NCBI GenBank assembly: GCA_022425195.1
Contig: JAKMFX010000019.1
Span: 1 to 64,000, forward strand
Reading direction: 5' to 3'
DNA: 64,000 nt
Source of the DNA: Flavobacteriales bacterium
GTDB taxonomy: Bacteria > Bacteroidota > Bacteroidia > Flavobacteriales > UBA7430
Below, piece after piece: positions 26,781-35,141 of this stretch. How positions within the stretch are numbered: position 1 is the first letter of the stretch; every line of letters begins with the position of its first letter. The notes beneath the pieces are model-generated. The model saw only the letters and a list, made by a program, of their open reading frames with translations. It made no database searches and was not told the DNA's origin. A program made the translations under genes and the position numbers.

Positions 26781-27577
26781 TGCTGCTCGAGTTTTTTCAC
26801 TTCCTCAATCAACTTCGCACATGCGAGGTTGGGTTGTTGATGATTCATAAAATGAGTTCCAATCAAGAAGCCTTCGAACCCGTACTTTTTTAATTCGACA
26901 ATGTGCGCTGCTTTCGTAATCCCACTTTCACTAATTTTAACAAATTCATCCGGTATGTATTCGGACAATTCAATACTCGTTTGAATGCTCGTCGTAAAAT
27001 TATGAAGGTTTCGATTGTTGACACCTACCACATCCACAGAAGCAGAAATATGACGCTCTATCTCTTGTTTATTATGAACTTCCAAAAGAACTTCGAGCCC
27101 AATGCTTTTTGCAAAATCAGCGAGCTCATTACACCTCTTTTCTGGCAATGCGGAAGCGATAAGCAAAATACAATCTGCACCTACACTACGAGCTTCTAGA
27201 AGTTGATATTCGTCAATAATAAATTCTTTTCGAAGAATCGGACAGTTGTTGTACTTTCGTGCAGTAAGTACATCATCGAGAGTTCCTCCAAAATATTTAT
27301 GGTCACTCAAAACAGACAAAGCGGTTGCTCCTGCATGAATGTATCCCGTACTTAATTGCTCAACATCAATCTGATCATTGATGGACCCCTCACTCGGTGA
27401 GCTTCTCTTTATTTCGGATATAATTCCTACCCTATCTTCTCTTCTGAGATGAGCACTCATGGAGACAATCGGCTTCTCAAAATACAAGCTTCCTTGAAGA
27501 GACTTTTCCGAAACTATTTTTCGCCGCTCTCTGACTTCTTGAGCTTTATGGAGTAATATTTCTTCTAAAATGCTCAT
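26777..27577 (-). CDS. trpC: indole-3-glycerol phosphate synthase
   Basis: TrpC closes the indole ring and releases CO2. Conserved segments are IISEIKRSSPSEG (with the catalytic Lys), LRKEFIIDEYQL, GVNNRNLHNF and ISESGI. At 266 residues it is a monofunctional TrpC of normal length. It overlaps trpD and trpF by four bases each in the trpEGDCFBA order. Confidence 0.94.
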   Translation of the reverse strand: MSILEEILLHKAQEVRERRKIVSEKSLQGSLYFEKPIVSMSAHLRREDRVGIISEIKRSSPSEGSINDQIDVEQLSTGYIHAGATALSVLSDHKYFGGTLDDVLTARKYNNCPILRKEFIIDEYQLLEARSVGADCILLIASALPEKRCNELADFAKSIGLEVLLEVHNKQEIERHISASVDVVGVNNRNLHNFTTSIQTSIELSEYIPDEFVKISESGITKAAHIVELKKYGFEGFLIGTHFMNHQQPNLACAKLIEEVKKLEQQ

Positions 27578-28563
27578 AAGGAGAGTAACGTTTTAAATGC
27601 GTTGTAAGCCTTGCCTGTTTGTAGAGATTCTATCGCCATTTCTCGACATTGCTCTCTTGTTTTACTAGGAAAAGCTGAATGAATTGCCATGCTTGAATTT
27701 GCAACAACGACGGCATTCTGAGCTTTCGTCCCTTTACCTTCAAGAATATCAATAAAAATTTTAGCCGAAGATTCCACCGTATTACCTCCACTAATTGCAC
27801 TAGGATCAAGCTGCTTTTCAGACAAATGATAAGGACTCAACAATTCTTCTTTTTCAGGGCTGATGACCTTTACATCTCCAGTTAAACTGATCTCATCATA
27901 TCCATCTAGAGAGTGAACAATTCTATATTGAATATCACTTTCTTCATATAAATATTTGTAGTACCGCTGTAGCTCGAGCGAAAAGACTCCCACGAGTTGG
28001 CCTTTTGGGAAGGCTGGATTCACCATCGGACCTAACATGTTAAAAAAGGTCCTCACGCCCAAGTTCCTTCGAATAGGGGCCACCTCTTTCATTGCGGGAT
28101 GAAATAGAGGCGCGTGTAAAAAGCAAATCCCTGCTTGATCAATTTGTTTTTCAATTTTATCTGCATCATTCGTAAATTGAAATCCAAGATGCTCTAAAAC
28201 ATTTGAAGAACCACAAGAAGAACTCACACCATAATTACCGTGCTTAGCTACTTTTGCTCCTGCCCCTGCAGCAACGAAAGAAGATAGCGTACTGATATTA
28301 AAGGTATCTTTACCATCACCTCCAGTTCCACATAGATCTATAGGTGCATAAGCATCTAGTTCTACACGTTTACATAGATTTCTGAGTGCATCTCGAAAAC
28401 CTTTAAGTTCTTGAACCGTAATTCCTCGCATTCGAAAAACGGTTAAAAAAGAGCTTATCTGATAGGCATTAAAATCTCCCTTCGATATTTGAGTTAGCGT
28501 TTCTTTAGCCTCATCACAACTTAGGGTATTGTGTTCAAACAAATGTTCTAATAAGTCTTTCAT
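27574..28563 (-). CDS. trpD: anthranilate phosphoribosyltransferase
   Basis: TrpD transfers phosphoribose from PRPP to anthranilate. The PRPP motif LCGTGGDGKDTFNIST starts near residue 78. KHGNYGVSSSCGSSNVLEHLG and the RRNLGVRTFFNMLGPMVNP block are complete. The 329-residue protein is separate from trpG, unlike the fused E. coli TrpGD. It overlaps trpG and trpC by four bases each. Confidence 0.94.
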   Translation of the reverse strand: MKDLLEHLFEHNTLSCDEAKETLTQISKGDFNAYQISSFLTVFRMRGITVQELKGFRDALRNLCKRVELDAYAPIDLCGTGGDGKDTFNISTLSSFVAAGAGAKVAKHGNYGVSSSCGSSNVLEHLGFQFTNDADKIEKQIDQAGICFLHAPLFHPAMKEVAPIRRNLGVRTFFNMLGPMVNPAFPKGQLVGVFSLELQRYYKYLYEESDIQYRIVHSLDGYDEISLTGDVKVISPEKEELLSPYHLSEKQLDPSAISGGNTVESSAKIFIDILEGKGTKAQNAVVVANSSMAIHSAFPSKTREQCREMAIESLQTGKAYNAFKTLLSL

Positions 28564-29132
28564 GACTGGGCAATTTTAAGAAAGTTTCGCATCATTTGGT
28601 CGCCGTGTTCTGTCATAACACTCTCGGGATGAAACTGTATGCCATACATTTTTTTCGAAGGGTCTGACAAAGCCATCACTCCACCGTATTCGTCTTCTGC
28701 AGTGATCAAAACATTTTCGGGTAATCCCTCACGGATGACCTCCCAAGAATGGTATCTTCCCACTTCAATTTTCTCAGGAATCCCTTCAAAAATTTCTTCG
28801 TCAGAGGTAATAGATATCTGACTTTTTACACCGTGATAAACAGTAGACATGTTATTGAGCTTTCCTCCTAAATACTCTGCAATGGCCTGATGTCCTAAGC
28901 ATATACCTAAGATTGGCTTTTTTCCTGCACAAGTAGAAATGATCTCGCCCATATTACCTGCTTCAGAGGGTATCCCGGGCCCCGGAGACAGTATGATTAA
29001 ATCAAACTCTAAGGCCTCTTCTGCAGTAATTTTGTCATTTCTATAAACCTCGTGTTCGATGTTCATACTACGGAACATGTGCACCAAGTTATAGGTGAAA
29101 CTGTCGTAATTATCAAGAACTAATAGTTTCAT
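28560..29132 (-). CDS. trpG: anthranilate synthase glutamine amidotransferase subunit
   Basis: TrpG hydrolyses glutamine and passes ammonia to TrpE. It is a class I amidotransferase of 190 residues. The nucleophile is Cys78 in GICLGHQAIAEYLGG, with His168 and Glu170 in FHPESVMTEHG. The PGPG turn lies near residue 50. It may double as PabA for folate synthesis, as in several bacteria; no second copy is visible here. It overlaps trpE and trpD by four bases each. Confidence 0.93.
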   Translation of the reverse strand: MKLLVLDNYDSFTYNLVHMFRSMNIEHEVYRNDKITAEEALEFDLIILSPGPGIPSEAGNMGEIISTCAGKKPILGICLGHQAIAEYLGGKLNNMSTVYHGVKSQISITSDEEIFEGIPEKIEVGRYHSWEVIREGLPENVLITAEDEYGGVMALSDPSKKMYGIQFHPESVMTEHGDQMMRNFLKIAQS

Positions 29133-30550
29133 ATTTCTACTGCGTTTATGATGGCACGACGAATAGCCGCTACCTTGTTATCAATTTCTTTTCGCTCACC
29201 TTGAGGTGTACTTCCCACCACAATTCCCGCTCCTGCTTGATAAGTAAGCGTATTATTTTTACTGAGAATCGATCGTATGACGATCGCATGGTTTACGCTA
29301 CCGTCAAAACCAAAGTATCCTATAGCGCCACCGTAAAAGTTTCTTTTACTAGGCTCATTCTCATCAATGATTTGTAATGCCCTGTATTTAGGCGCACCCG
29401 AAAGTGTACCCGCTGGGAAGGTGTCAAAATAAAGGTCTAAACTACTCTTCCCCTCCAGCAGCTTCCCACTTACCTTACTCACCATGTGAATGACGTGAGA
29501 ATAATATTGTGTTTCAGCATATTCATCAACCTTGACGTCATCAGCACTTCGGCTTAAATCATTTCTGGCGAGGTCAACCAACATGATGTGTTCTGAAATC
29601 TCTTTGGGATTCTCTCTCATTTCTTGCGCCAAACGCAAGTCATCTTTAGCATCCCCAGTTCTCCTAACTGTACCCGCAATAGGTGCAATAACAGCTTCAT
29701 GATCTCTTACAGAAATTTGCAACTCCGGAGAAGATCCGAAAAGTTTAAAATTTCCGTAATCAAAATAAAACAAATAAGGGGAAGGGTTAATGCTACGAAT
29801 ACTTCTGTATACATTGAATTCATCGCCTTTAAACCCTTGTTTAAATTCTCGAGACAACACGACTTGAAAAACATCTCCTCGGCGGCAGTGGTCCATACCT
29901 TTTGAAACCGCATTCTCATATTCACCATCGGTCAGGTTACTTATTTCCGTTCCTGACTTCGAAAATTTGAATTGTTCTGTACGCTCTACTTTTAGTTGAG
30001 CATATAGTTTCTTAAAGTCTGCATCATCAGCGCTTATTGGAGAAGTTCCATACTTAAGAATATAGAGCTGATTCTTGAAGTGGTCAATCGCCAGGACATA
30101 TCTAAAAAGTTGATATTTCATGTCCGGATTATCCTTGTGTGCATCTTCTTTAGGACTTAAATCAATATCTTCAAAGTACTGTACCGCTTCAAATGAAGTG
30201 TACCCAAAAAGACCACAAATACCAATAGGGTTTTCGCTCTCTACTTCTTCAAACTGGGCTAGAAATTTTTTAAACACCCCAGTCATCTCATTTTTAGCAC
30301 TCACCTCAAAGTGTTCGACAGACCCGTTTAAGTCAGAAATGCTGTAATTCTTATCTTTTGCCTCAAAACCTGCCATAGGCTGGAGGCAAATAAAGCTAAA
30401 ACTATCCTCCTTACTGTGATAGTCAGAGCTTTCTAACAAGAGCGCATTCGGATAATGGTCTCTCATCTTAAGATAGGCGCCCACGGGTGTAATCGTATCC
30501 GCTAAAACCTTGATACAATTGCTATAAATTTTTTGTTTCTTCATCATCAT
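29129..30550 (-). CDS. trpE: anthranilate synthase component I
   Basis: TrpE turns chorismate and ammonia into anthranilate. The feedback-site motif LLESSDYHSKEDSFSFI is at residues 38-54, so tryptophan inhibition is expected. The catalytic core contains GDVFQVVLSREF, IAPIAGTVRRTGD, and TFPAGTLSGAPKYRALQIIDE. At 473 residues its length is normal. The start has three ATG codons in a row, and any of them could be used. It is the first structural gene of the operon and is preceded by an attenuator-like leader. Confidence 0.95.
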   Translation of the reverse strand: MMMKKQKIYSNCIKVLADTITPVGAYLKMRDHYPNALLLESSDYHSKEDSFSFICLQPMAGFEAKDKNYSISDLNGSVEHFEVSAKNEMTGVFKKFLAQFEEVESENPIGICGLFGYTSFEAVQYFEDIDLSPKEDAHKDNPDMKYQLFRYVLAIDHFKNQLYILKYGTSPISADDADFKKLYAQLKVERTEQFKFSKSGTEISNLTDGEYENAVSKGMDHCRRGDVFQVVLSREFKQGFKGDEFNVYRSIRSINPSPYLFYFDYGNFKLFGSSPELQISVRDHEAVIAPIAGTVRRTGDAKDDLRLAQEMRENPKEISEHIMLVDLARNDLSRSADDVKVDEYAETQYYSHVIHMVSKVSGKLLEGKSSLDLYFDTFPAGTLSGAPKYRALQIIDENEPSKRNFYGGAIGYFGFDGSVNHAIVIRSILSKNNTLTYQAGAGIVVGSTPQGERKEIDNKVAAIRRAIINAVEI

Positions 30551-30556
30551 ACATAA

Positions 30557-30576
30557 AAAGTCATTAAAGTGACTTT
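30557..30576 (-). promoter_or_regulatory. hairpin directly before trpE
   Basis: AAAGTCA-CTTTAA-TGACTTT is a perfect 7-bp stem whose 3' arm runs into TT. It ends six bases before the first trpE ATG. It could affect translation initiation or act as a weak second termination point. Confidence 0.4.
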
Positions 30577-30625
30577 GGTGAATATGAAATTATTTGCCAC
30601 TTAAAAACACAGTGTTTGTTAAAGC

Positions 30626-30652
30626 AAAAAAAGACCCGCGAGAAGCGAGTCT
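30626..30652 (-). terminator. trp attenuator terminator (regions 3:4)
   Basis: On the minus strand AGACTCGC-TTCTC-GCGGGTCT forms an 8-bp stem (one G-U pair) followed by a run of six further T residues. It lies between the leader peptide and trpE, about 75 bases before the gene. Its 5' arm and loop (GCTTCTC) can instead pair with an upstream GAGAAGC. Confidence 0.85.
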
Positions 30653-30684
30653 TTTATTATGATTTATACACAACAGAGCTTCTC
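30640..30684 (-). promoter_or_regulatory. trp antiterminator (regions 2:3)
   Basis: GAGAAGC (30684-30678) is fully complementary to GCTTCTC (30646-30640), with a 31-base loop. The second element is part of the terminator stem-loop, so the two structures exclude each other. The first element starts three bases after the leader stop codon and would be masked by a ribosome sitting there. Confidence 0.75.
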
Positions 30685-30699
30685 CGATTATCTAAATCG
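30685..30699 (-). promoter_or_regulatory. short hairpin in the trp leader (region 1:2-like)
   Basis: CGATT-TAGAT-AATCG, a perfect 5-bp stem, covers the last leader codons and the stop codon. It lies next to the antiterminator element. Confidence 0.45.
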
Positions 30700-30735
30700 A
30701 ATCCACCATGAGTTGTTTGTATTTTTATTTTCCAT
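30688..30735 (-). CDS. trpL: trp leader peptide with tandem Trp codons
   Basis: This 15-codon ORF encodes MENKNTNNSWWIRFR. Two consecutive Trp codons (TGG TGG, 30708-30703) lie at positions 10-11, where ribosome stalling would leave the antiterminator element free. A ribosome at the stop codon would cover that element and allow the terminator to form. The ATG lies nine bases after a TATATTTG promoter box, so the peptide starts almost at the 5' end of the mRNA. Two adjacent Trp codons in so short an ORF directly before trpE are unlikely by chance. The ORF is too short for the ORF track. Confidence 0.85.
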   Translation of the reverse strand: MENKNTNNSWWIRFR

Positions 30736-30744
30736 AACCTAGTG

Positions 30745-30752
30745 CAAATATA
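30745..30752 (-). promoter_or_regulatory. putative -7 box of the trp operon
   Basis: TATATTTG followed by CA matches TAnnTTTG in a typical context. It lies nine bases before the trpL ATG. The nearest upstream TTG with room for a -33 element is spaced 26 bases away, longer than usual. Confidence 0.6.
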
Positions 30753-30899
30753 CAACATTTTTAATCACATTAAAAAAACAACTCAATAAAAAAAAACTAT
30801 CATAAAGGCCTTATGAATAGAGCGTTTATCGATGGTGTTAAAAGCAATTTATCGCCAAACTTTATGTACATTGCAGCTTCAAAATTAGAGTCCAAGATT

Positions 30900-32798
30900 A
30901 TGAGCGATGAGCTGAAACATGAGTGTGGTATTGCGATGATAAGGTTGCTAAAACCATTGGAGTATTATCAGAAAAAATACAACACTTCTCTATACGCCCT
31001 CAATAAAATGTATCTATTGATGCAAAAACAGGTAAATAGAGGTCAGGATGGAGCTGGGTTAGCAAACATAAAACTTGACCTAGAGCCCGGTAAAAGATAC
31101 ATCAGCAGATACCGTTCAAACAAATCGAATTCGGTACAAAAAGTTTTCCAATACATCAACAAGAAGTTTGAGGACATCGAAAAAACGAATCCTGGAAAAC
31201 TTCAAGACGTACAGTGGTTAAAAGAAAACGCTGCCTTTTCTGGAGAATTGTTTTTGGGACACCTTCGCTACGGAACTTACGGGGGAAATAGTATTGAGCA
31301 GTGTCACCCATTCTTACGCCAAAACAACTGGATGACGAGAAACTTAGTCTTGGCCGGGAACTTTAACATGACGAATGTTGATGAACTTTTCAATCAATTG
31401 ATTGACTTGGGTCAGCATCCTAAAGAAAAATCGGATACCGTAACCATTCTCGAAAAAATTGGACACTTTTTAGACGAAGAAAACAGTAAGCTATACCACG
31501 CAAATAAAGAGGACTATCCTGACAAACAAGAAATGGCAAAATTTGTTGCCAAAAATATCAATGTCAAAGATGTACTGGTCAATTCAGCCAAAAAGTGGGA
31601 TGGAGGTTACGTCATGTGTGGCTTAATGGGGCATGGAGACGCCTTTGTCCTCAGAGATCCTGCTGGAATTCGCCCGGGCTTTTACTATAAAGACGATGAA
31701 ATTGTAGTGGTCGCTTCTGAACGTGCAGTCATTCAAACTGCCATGAATGTACCGCAAGATTCCATTTCAGAGATAACGCCTGGACACGCCTTAATCGTGA
31801 AAAAGGATGGTCGTGTGAGTATGGATCAAATTACAGAACCCCAAGAAAATAAAGCCTGCTCATTCGAACGAATCTACTTTTCAAGAGGAAATGACGCAGA
31901 CATTTACAACGAGAGAAAAAAATTAGGGAAACTCATCAGTCTAAAAGTGATGGAAAGTATAGGTGGAGACCTCAAAAACTCCGTTTTTTCTTTCATTCCC
32001 AATACCGCTGAAACTTCATTCTACGGGATGGTTGAAGGCTTAGAATCACTTTACAAAGACAAGCAAGCAAAACGGGTTCTAGAGTTGGGTAGCAACTGCA
32101 CCACAGAACAAATAAAAGAAATTTTCTCAGTTCGACCACGTGTGGAAAAGATCACAATAAAAGATGCGAAGTTGAGAACTTTTATCACCGATGACAACAA
32201 CAGAGATAGCCTTGTCGGGCATGTCTATGACATCACCTACGGACAAGTTGAAAAGAAAGACAATCTAGTCATGATTGATGACAGTATTGTGAGAGGAACC
32301 ACTTTGAAGAAAAGTATCCTAAGAATACTGGATCGCCTGAATCCAAAAAAGATTGTCATTGTCTCCTCCGCACCTCAAATTCGATATCCCGACTGCTATG
32401 GGATTGACATGGCACGGATGGGCGATTTTATTGCCTTTAAAGCTGCCATAGCACTATTAAAAGAACGGGGGCTAGAATCAATCATTGATGATGTTTATCA
32501 GCAGTGTAAAGCACAGGCTTTACTCCCTAAAGAAGAGGTTGTCAACTGCGTAAAACAGATATATAATCCATTCACGGCAGAAGAGATTTCAGCAAAAATT
32601 GTTGAACTTCTAAAACCTGAAGACATCAATACAGATGTAGAAATTATATTCCAAAGTATCAGTGGACTTCATGAGGCCTGCCCTAATCACAAAGGGGACT
32701 GGTACTTCACGGGAGATTATCCAACGCTGGGAGGTAACAAAGTAGTTAACAAGGCCTTTATGTATTATGTAGAAGGAAATAATAAGCGAGCTTATTAA
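30900..32798 (+). CDS. amidophosphoribosyltransferase, long PurF-like form
   Basis: PurF makes 5-phosphoribosylamine from PRPP and glutamine, the first step of purine synthesis. I start it at ATG 30900 (MSDELKHECGIAM), as in relatives I remember. The track's extra 29 residues from 30813 do not resemble a PurF propeptide. The putative catalytic Cys is Cys9, exposed after propeptide removal. NRGQDGAG, GHLRYGTYG and the PRPP motif VMIDDSIVRGTTL follow. At 632 residues it is clearly longer than classical PurF (about 500), with inserts in the glutaminase half. It may be a second, Bacteroidetes-specific paralogue. It is divergent from the trp operon. Confidence 0.82.
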   Translation: MSDELKHECGIAMIRLLKPLEYYQKKYNTSLYALNKMYLLMQKQVNRGQDGAGLANIKLDLEPGKRYISRYRSNKSNSVQKVFQYINKKFEDIEKTNPGKLQDVQWLKENAAFSGELFLGHLRYGTYGGNSIEQCHPFLRQNNWMTRNLVLAGNFNMTNVDELFNQLIDLGQHPKEKSDTVTILEKIGHFLDEENSKLYHANKEDYPDKQEMAKFVAKNINVKDVLVNSAKKWDGGYVMCGLMGHGDAFVLRDPAGIRPGFYYKDDEIVVVASERAVIQTAMNVPQDSISEITPGHALIVKKDGRVSMDQITEPQENKACSFERIYFSRGNDADIYNERKKLGKLISLKVMESIGGDLKNSVFSFIPNTAETSFYGMVEGLESLYKDKQAKRVLELGSNCTTEQIKEIFSVRPRVEKITIKDAKLRTFITDDNNRDSLVGHVYDITYGQVEKKDNLVMIDDSIVRGTTLKKSILRILDRLNPKKIVIVSSAPQIRYPDCYGIDMARMGDFIAFKAAIALLKERGLESIIDDVYQQCKAQALLPKEEVVNCVKQIYNPFTAEEISAKIVELLKPEDINTDVEIIFQSISGLHEACPNHKGDWYFTGDYPTLGGNKVVNKAFMYYVEGNNKRAY

Positions 32799-32931
32799 CT
32801 CTAGCCTCATCTATTAAAGGCTCTCTTGAGTTACAGTAAAAAATTGACAACAATCATCTCAGCCAAAGGCGAGTGATACAATTGAGAATGATAAGGAGAG
32901 GAGAAATAGATTTTCATTTAAGAAAAAGTAA

Positions 32932-33927
32932 ATGAATCCTGATAAAAAAATAGCCGTAATAGGAGGTGGTAGCTGGGCAACAGCTATAGTGAAAATGTTA
33001 TCTCATAATGTTACAGAACTTCTGTGGTGGATGCGAAATGAAGATGCCGCACAACACATTAGAGAGACACAACACAACCCTCGTTATTTAAGTGATGTTC
33101 GTATTGATACGGATATTGTGAGTGTGAGTAGTGATCTAGAATCTGTATGTAAGACTGCAGACATCATCATTCTGGCTGTTCCGTCGGCATTTCTTCATAC
33201 TACATTATCAGGCATGACACTTGATTTTAGCTCAAAAACATTCTTCTCAGCGGTCAAAGGAATCATTCCCGAACACAATCAAATTGTTGGAGAATATCTG
33301 CAAAAGGAACATGGAGTCCCCGTTCGTCAAATTGGGGTCATTACTGGGCCTTGTCATGCCGAAGAGGTTGCCCTAGAACGCCTATCCTATTTAACTGTTG
33401 CTTGTGAGGACTCAGCAACAAGTGAATTTATGGCGGCACAATTAACAGGCCGCTACATAAAAACAACTACCAGCGACGACATCTATGGCACCGAATATTC
33501 CGCAGTTTTAAAAAATGTCATTGCAATAGCTGCGGGGGTTGCTCATGGTCTTGGCTACGGAGACAACTATCTTTCCGTCCTTGTTTCCAATGCGATTCGA
33601 GAAATAAAAAGATTTGTAGATGCCGTTCATCCCATCAACAGAGACATTAAGGACTCTGCTTACCTAGGCGATTTACTGGTAACAGCTTACTCAAAATTTA
33701 GTCGAAACAGAACCTTTGGAACCTACATAGGAAAAGGCTACTCTGTTAAAACGGCTCAGATGGATATGAATATGGTTGCCGAAGGTTATTATGCTGTAAA
33801 ATGCATTAAAGAAATCAATAGGGAACTTCAAGTAAATATGCCCATCACGGACTCTGTATATCGTATTGTATACGAAAAGATGTCTCCAAGGTTAGAATTC
33901 AAATTACTTTCTGAAGAGTTAGACTAA
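32932..33927 (+). CDS. gpsA: glycerol-3-phosphate dehydrogenase [NAD(P)+]
   Basis: GpsA reduces dihydroxyacetone phosphate to sn-glycerol 3-phosphate for phospholipids. The Rossmann motif is IGGGSWATAI (residues 10-19). Catalytic lysines lie in FFSAVKGI (Lys108) and in EYSAVLKNVIAIAAGVAHGLG. At 331 residues it is the normal length. It lies upstream in the pathway from PlsC, also in the window, but is not linked to it. A TTG-N22-TAGATTTT motif upstream (32882-32914) could be a near-consensus promoter. Confidence 0.93.
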   Translation: MNPDKKIAVIGGGSWATAIVKMLSHNVTELLWWMRNEDAAQHIRETQHNPRYLSDVRIDTDIVSVSSDLESVCKTADIIILAVPSAFLHTTLSGMTLDFSSKTFFSAVKGIIPEHNQIVGEYLQKEHGVPVRQIGVITGPCHAEEVALERLSYLTVACEDSATSEFMAAQLTGRYIKTTTSDDIYGTEYSAVLKNVIAIAAGVAHGLGYGDNYLSVLVSNAIREIKRFVDAVHPINRDIKDSAYLGDLLVTAYSKFSRNRTFGTYIGKGYSVKTAQMDMNMVAEGYYAVKCIKEINRELQVNMPITDSVYRIVYEKMSPRLEFKLLSEELD

Positions 33928-34002
33928 AGCAAAACCTTAAGATCTTTCCTGTTCACGCTATTATTTATAAAATAGAAAAAGTATGCATTTAATAATAAAC
34001 CT

Positions 34003-34010
34003 TACTTTTG
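34003..34010 (+). promoter_or_regulatory. putative -7 box for the SDR gene
   Basis: TACTTTTG matches TAnnTTTG and lies 13 bases before the ATG. No clear -33 TTG is seen. Confidence 0.5.
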
Positions 34011-34023
34011 TAAAAACAAGCTG

Positions 34024-35124
34024 ATGAACGTCATACTAACAGGGGTTACCGGAACTTTAGGCTCACAAATCCTCTACCAGTTGTTACAAAACAAAAGAAT
34101 CGATACTATTTTTCTTTTGATTCGAAAAAAAGGCAATGCCTCTGCAGACGCCAGACTGAAAACTATCATTAGTAATAATAAAGCCCCAAAAGCGATTCTT
34201 GAAAACAAGGAGACCTGGATAAAAAAAATGACTGTTTTAGAGCCTGATGATTTTCTAAATCCCGGTCGTTATTTATCTAAATCCACAAAAAATTATTTAA
34301 TTCATTCAGCAGGTTGTGTAAACCTGAGTACTGACATTGCTCAAAAAGAGTTTCTATATCAAGAAAACCTAGAGTTCACAAAGACCGTTTTTGAGGCACT
34401 TTCATCATTCATCACAAAGTTTACCTACATAAGTACCGCGTTCAGCATTGGTGATATTGGGGGGCTCATTGACAATGACTATCACAATAAAAAACCGAAG
34501 TTTAGAAACTTTTACGAGGCATCTAAACACGCTACAGAAAAATTCCTTAGAGAGAAAGGGCTAGAGTTGAATTTAGAAATACAGATTTTACGTCCTAGTG
34601 TATTGGGGGGGAATATTTTCCAAGACTCCAAGTACTTTATCTCAAAGTACATGGTGTACTACCTTGTTGGTAAATTCTTCCACAATAAAAACGTCAAGAA
34701 AGACAGCCCTGTTCGGTTGGCTCTAAATCGCGAAACAGGATTGAATATTGTACCCGTTGATTATGTAGCAAAAGTCATTGCTCAAGTTTTCACAAAAAAA
34801 ATCCCTCAGCTAAATATTGTTCAACGGAACAACACTAATGTTCGCAATGGAATGAAGAAAATCATTGATGCGGTAGGCTTCGAAAATTATACCTTTGTAA
34901 ACACATCAGATGCTGATTTTGTTTTAGAAGCTAAGAATAAATTGGAAGAGATTTATTACAAGACCATTGGACTTCACCTTAACAAATACATCACCTCAAG
35001 CCCTTATGAATTCGACACGCAGCTTTTGGAATCGATTGTACCCATGCCGATGTACAATACAGAAGACTATTTGACGCACACCATAGAGTATGCTAAAAAC
35101 AATCAATTTAAAAGTGCTTGGTAA
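34024..35124 (+). CDS. NAD(P)-dependent SDR, thioester-reductase-like (NAD_binding_4)
   Basis: This is an extended short-chain dehydrogenase of 366 residues. The cofactor motif GVTGTLGS is at residues 7-14. ISTAFS supplies the Ser/Thr, and Tyr164/Lys168 in YEASK complete the catalytic set. The sequence style (LIRKKGNASADARL, HSAGCVNLS, ILRPSVLGG) resembles the thioester-reductase or fatty acyl-CoA reductase branch. That branch reduces an acyl thioester to an aldehyde or alcohol. No carrier protein, ligase or polyketide gene is adjacent, so the substrate is unknown. It has its own promoter-like box and converges on the SUF cluster. Confidence 0.72.
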   Translation: MNVILTGVTGTLGSQILYQLLQNKRIDTIFLLIRKKGNASADARLKTIISNNKAPKAILENKETWIKKMTVLEPDDFLNPGRYLSKSTKNYLIHSAGCVNLSTDIAQKEFLYQENLEFTKTVFEALSSFITKFTYISTAFSIGDIGGLIDNDYHNKKPKFRNFYEASKHATEKFLREKGLELNLEIQILRPSVLGGNIFQDSKYFISKYMVYYLVGKFFHNKNVKKDSPVRLALNRETGLNIVPVDYVAKVIAQVFTKKIPQLNIVQRNNTNVRNGMKKIIDAVGFENYTFVNTSDADFVLEAKNKLEEIYYKTIGLHLNKYITSSPYEFDTQLLESIVPMPMYNTEDYLTHTIEYAKNNQFKSAW

Positions 35125-35141
35125 ATCAACTATAACAGACT

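Noticed and set aside
30813-30899. 29-residue N-terminal extension of the PurF-like protein
   Set aside because: It does not resemble a PurF propeptide and the family start is at ATG 30900, though a longer protein cannot be fully excluded.
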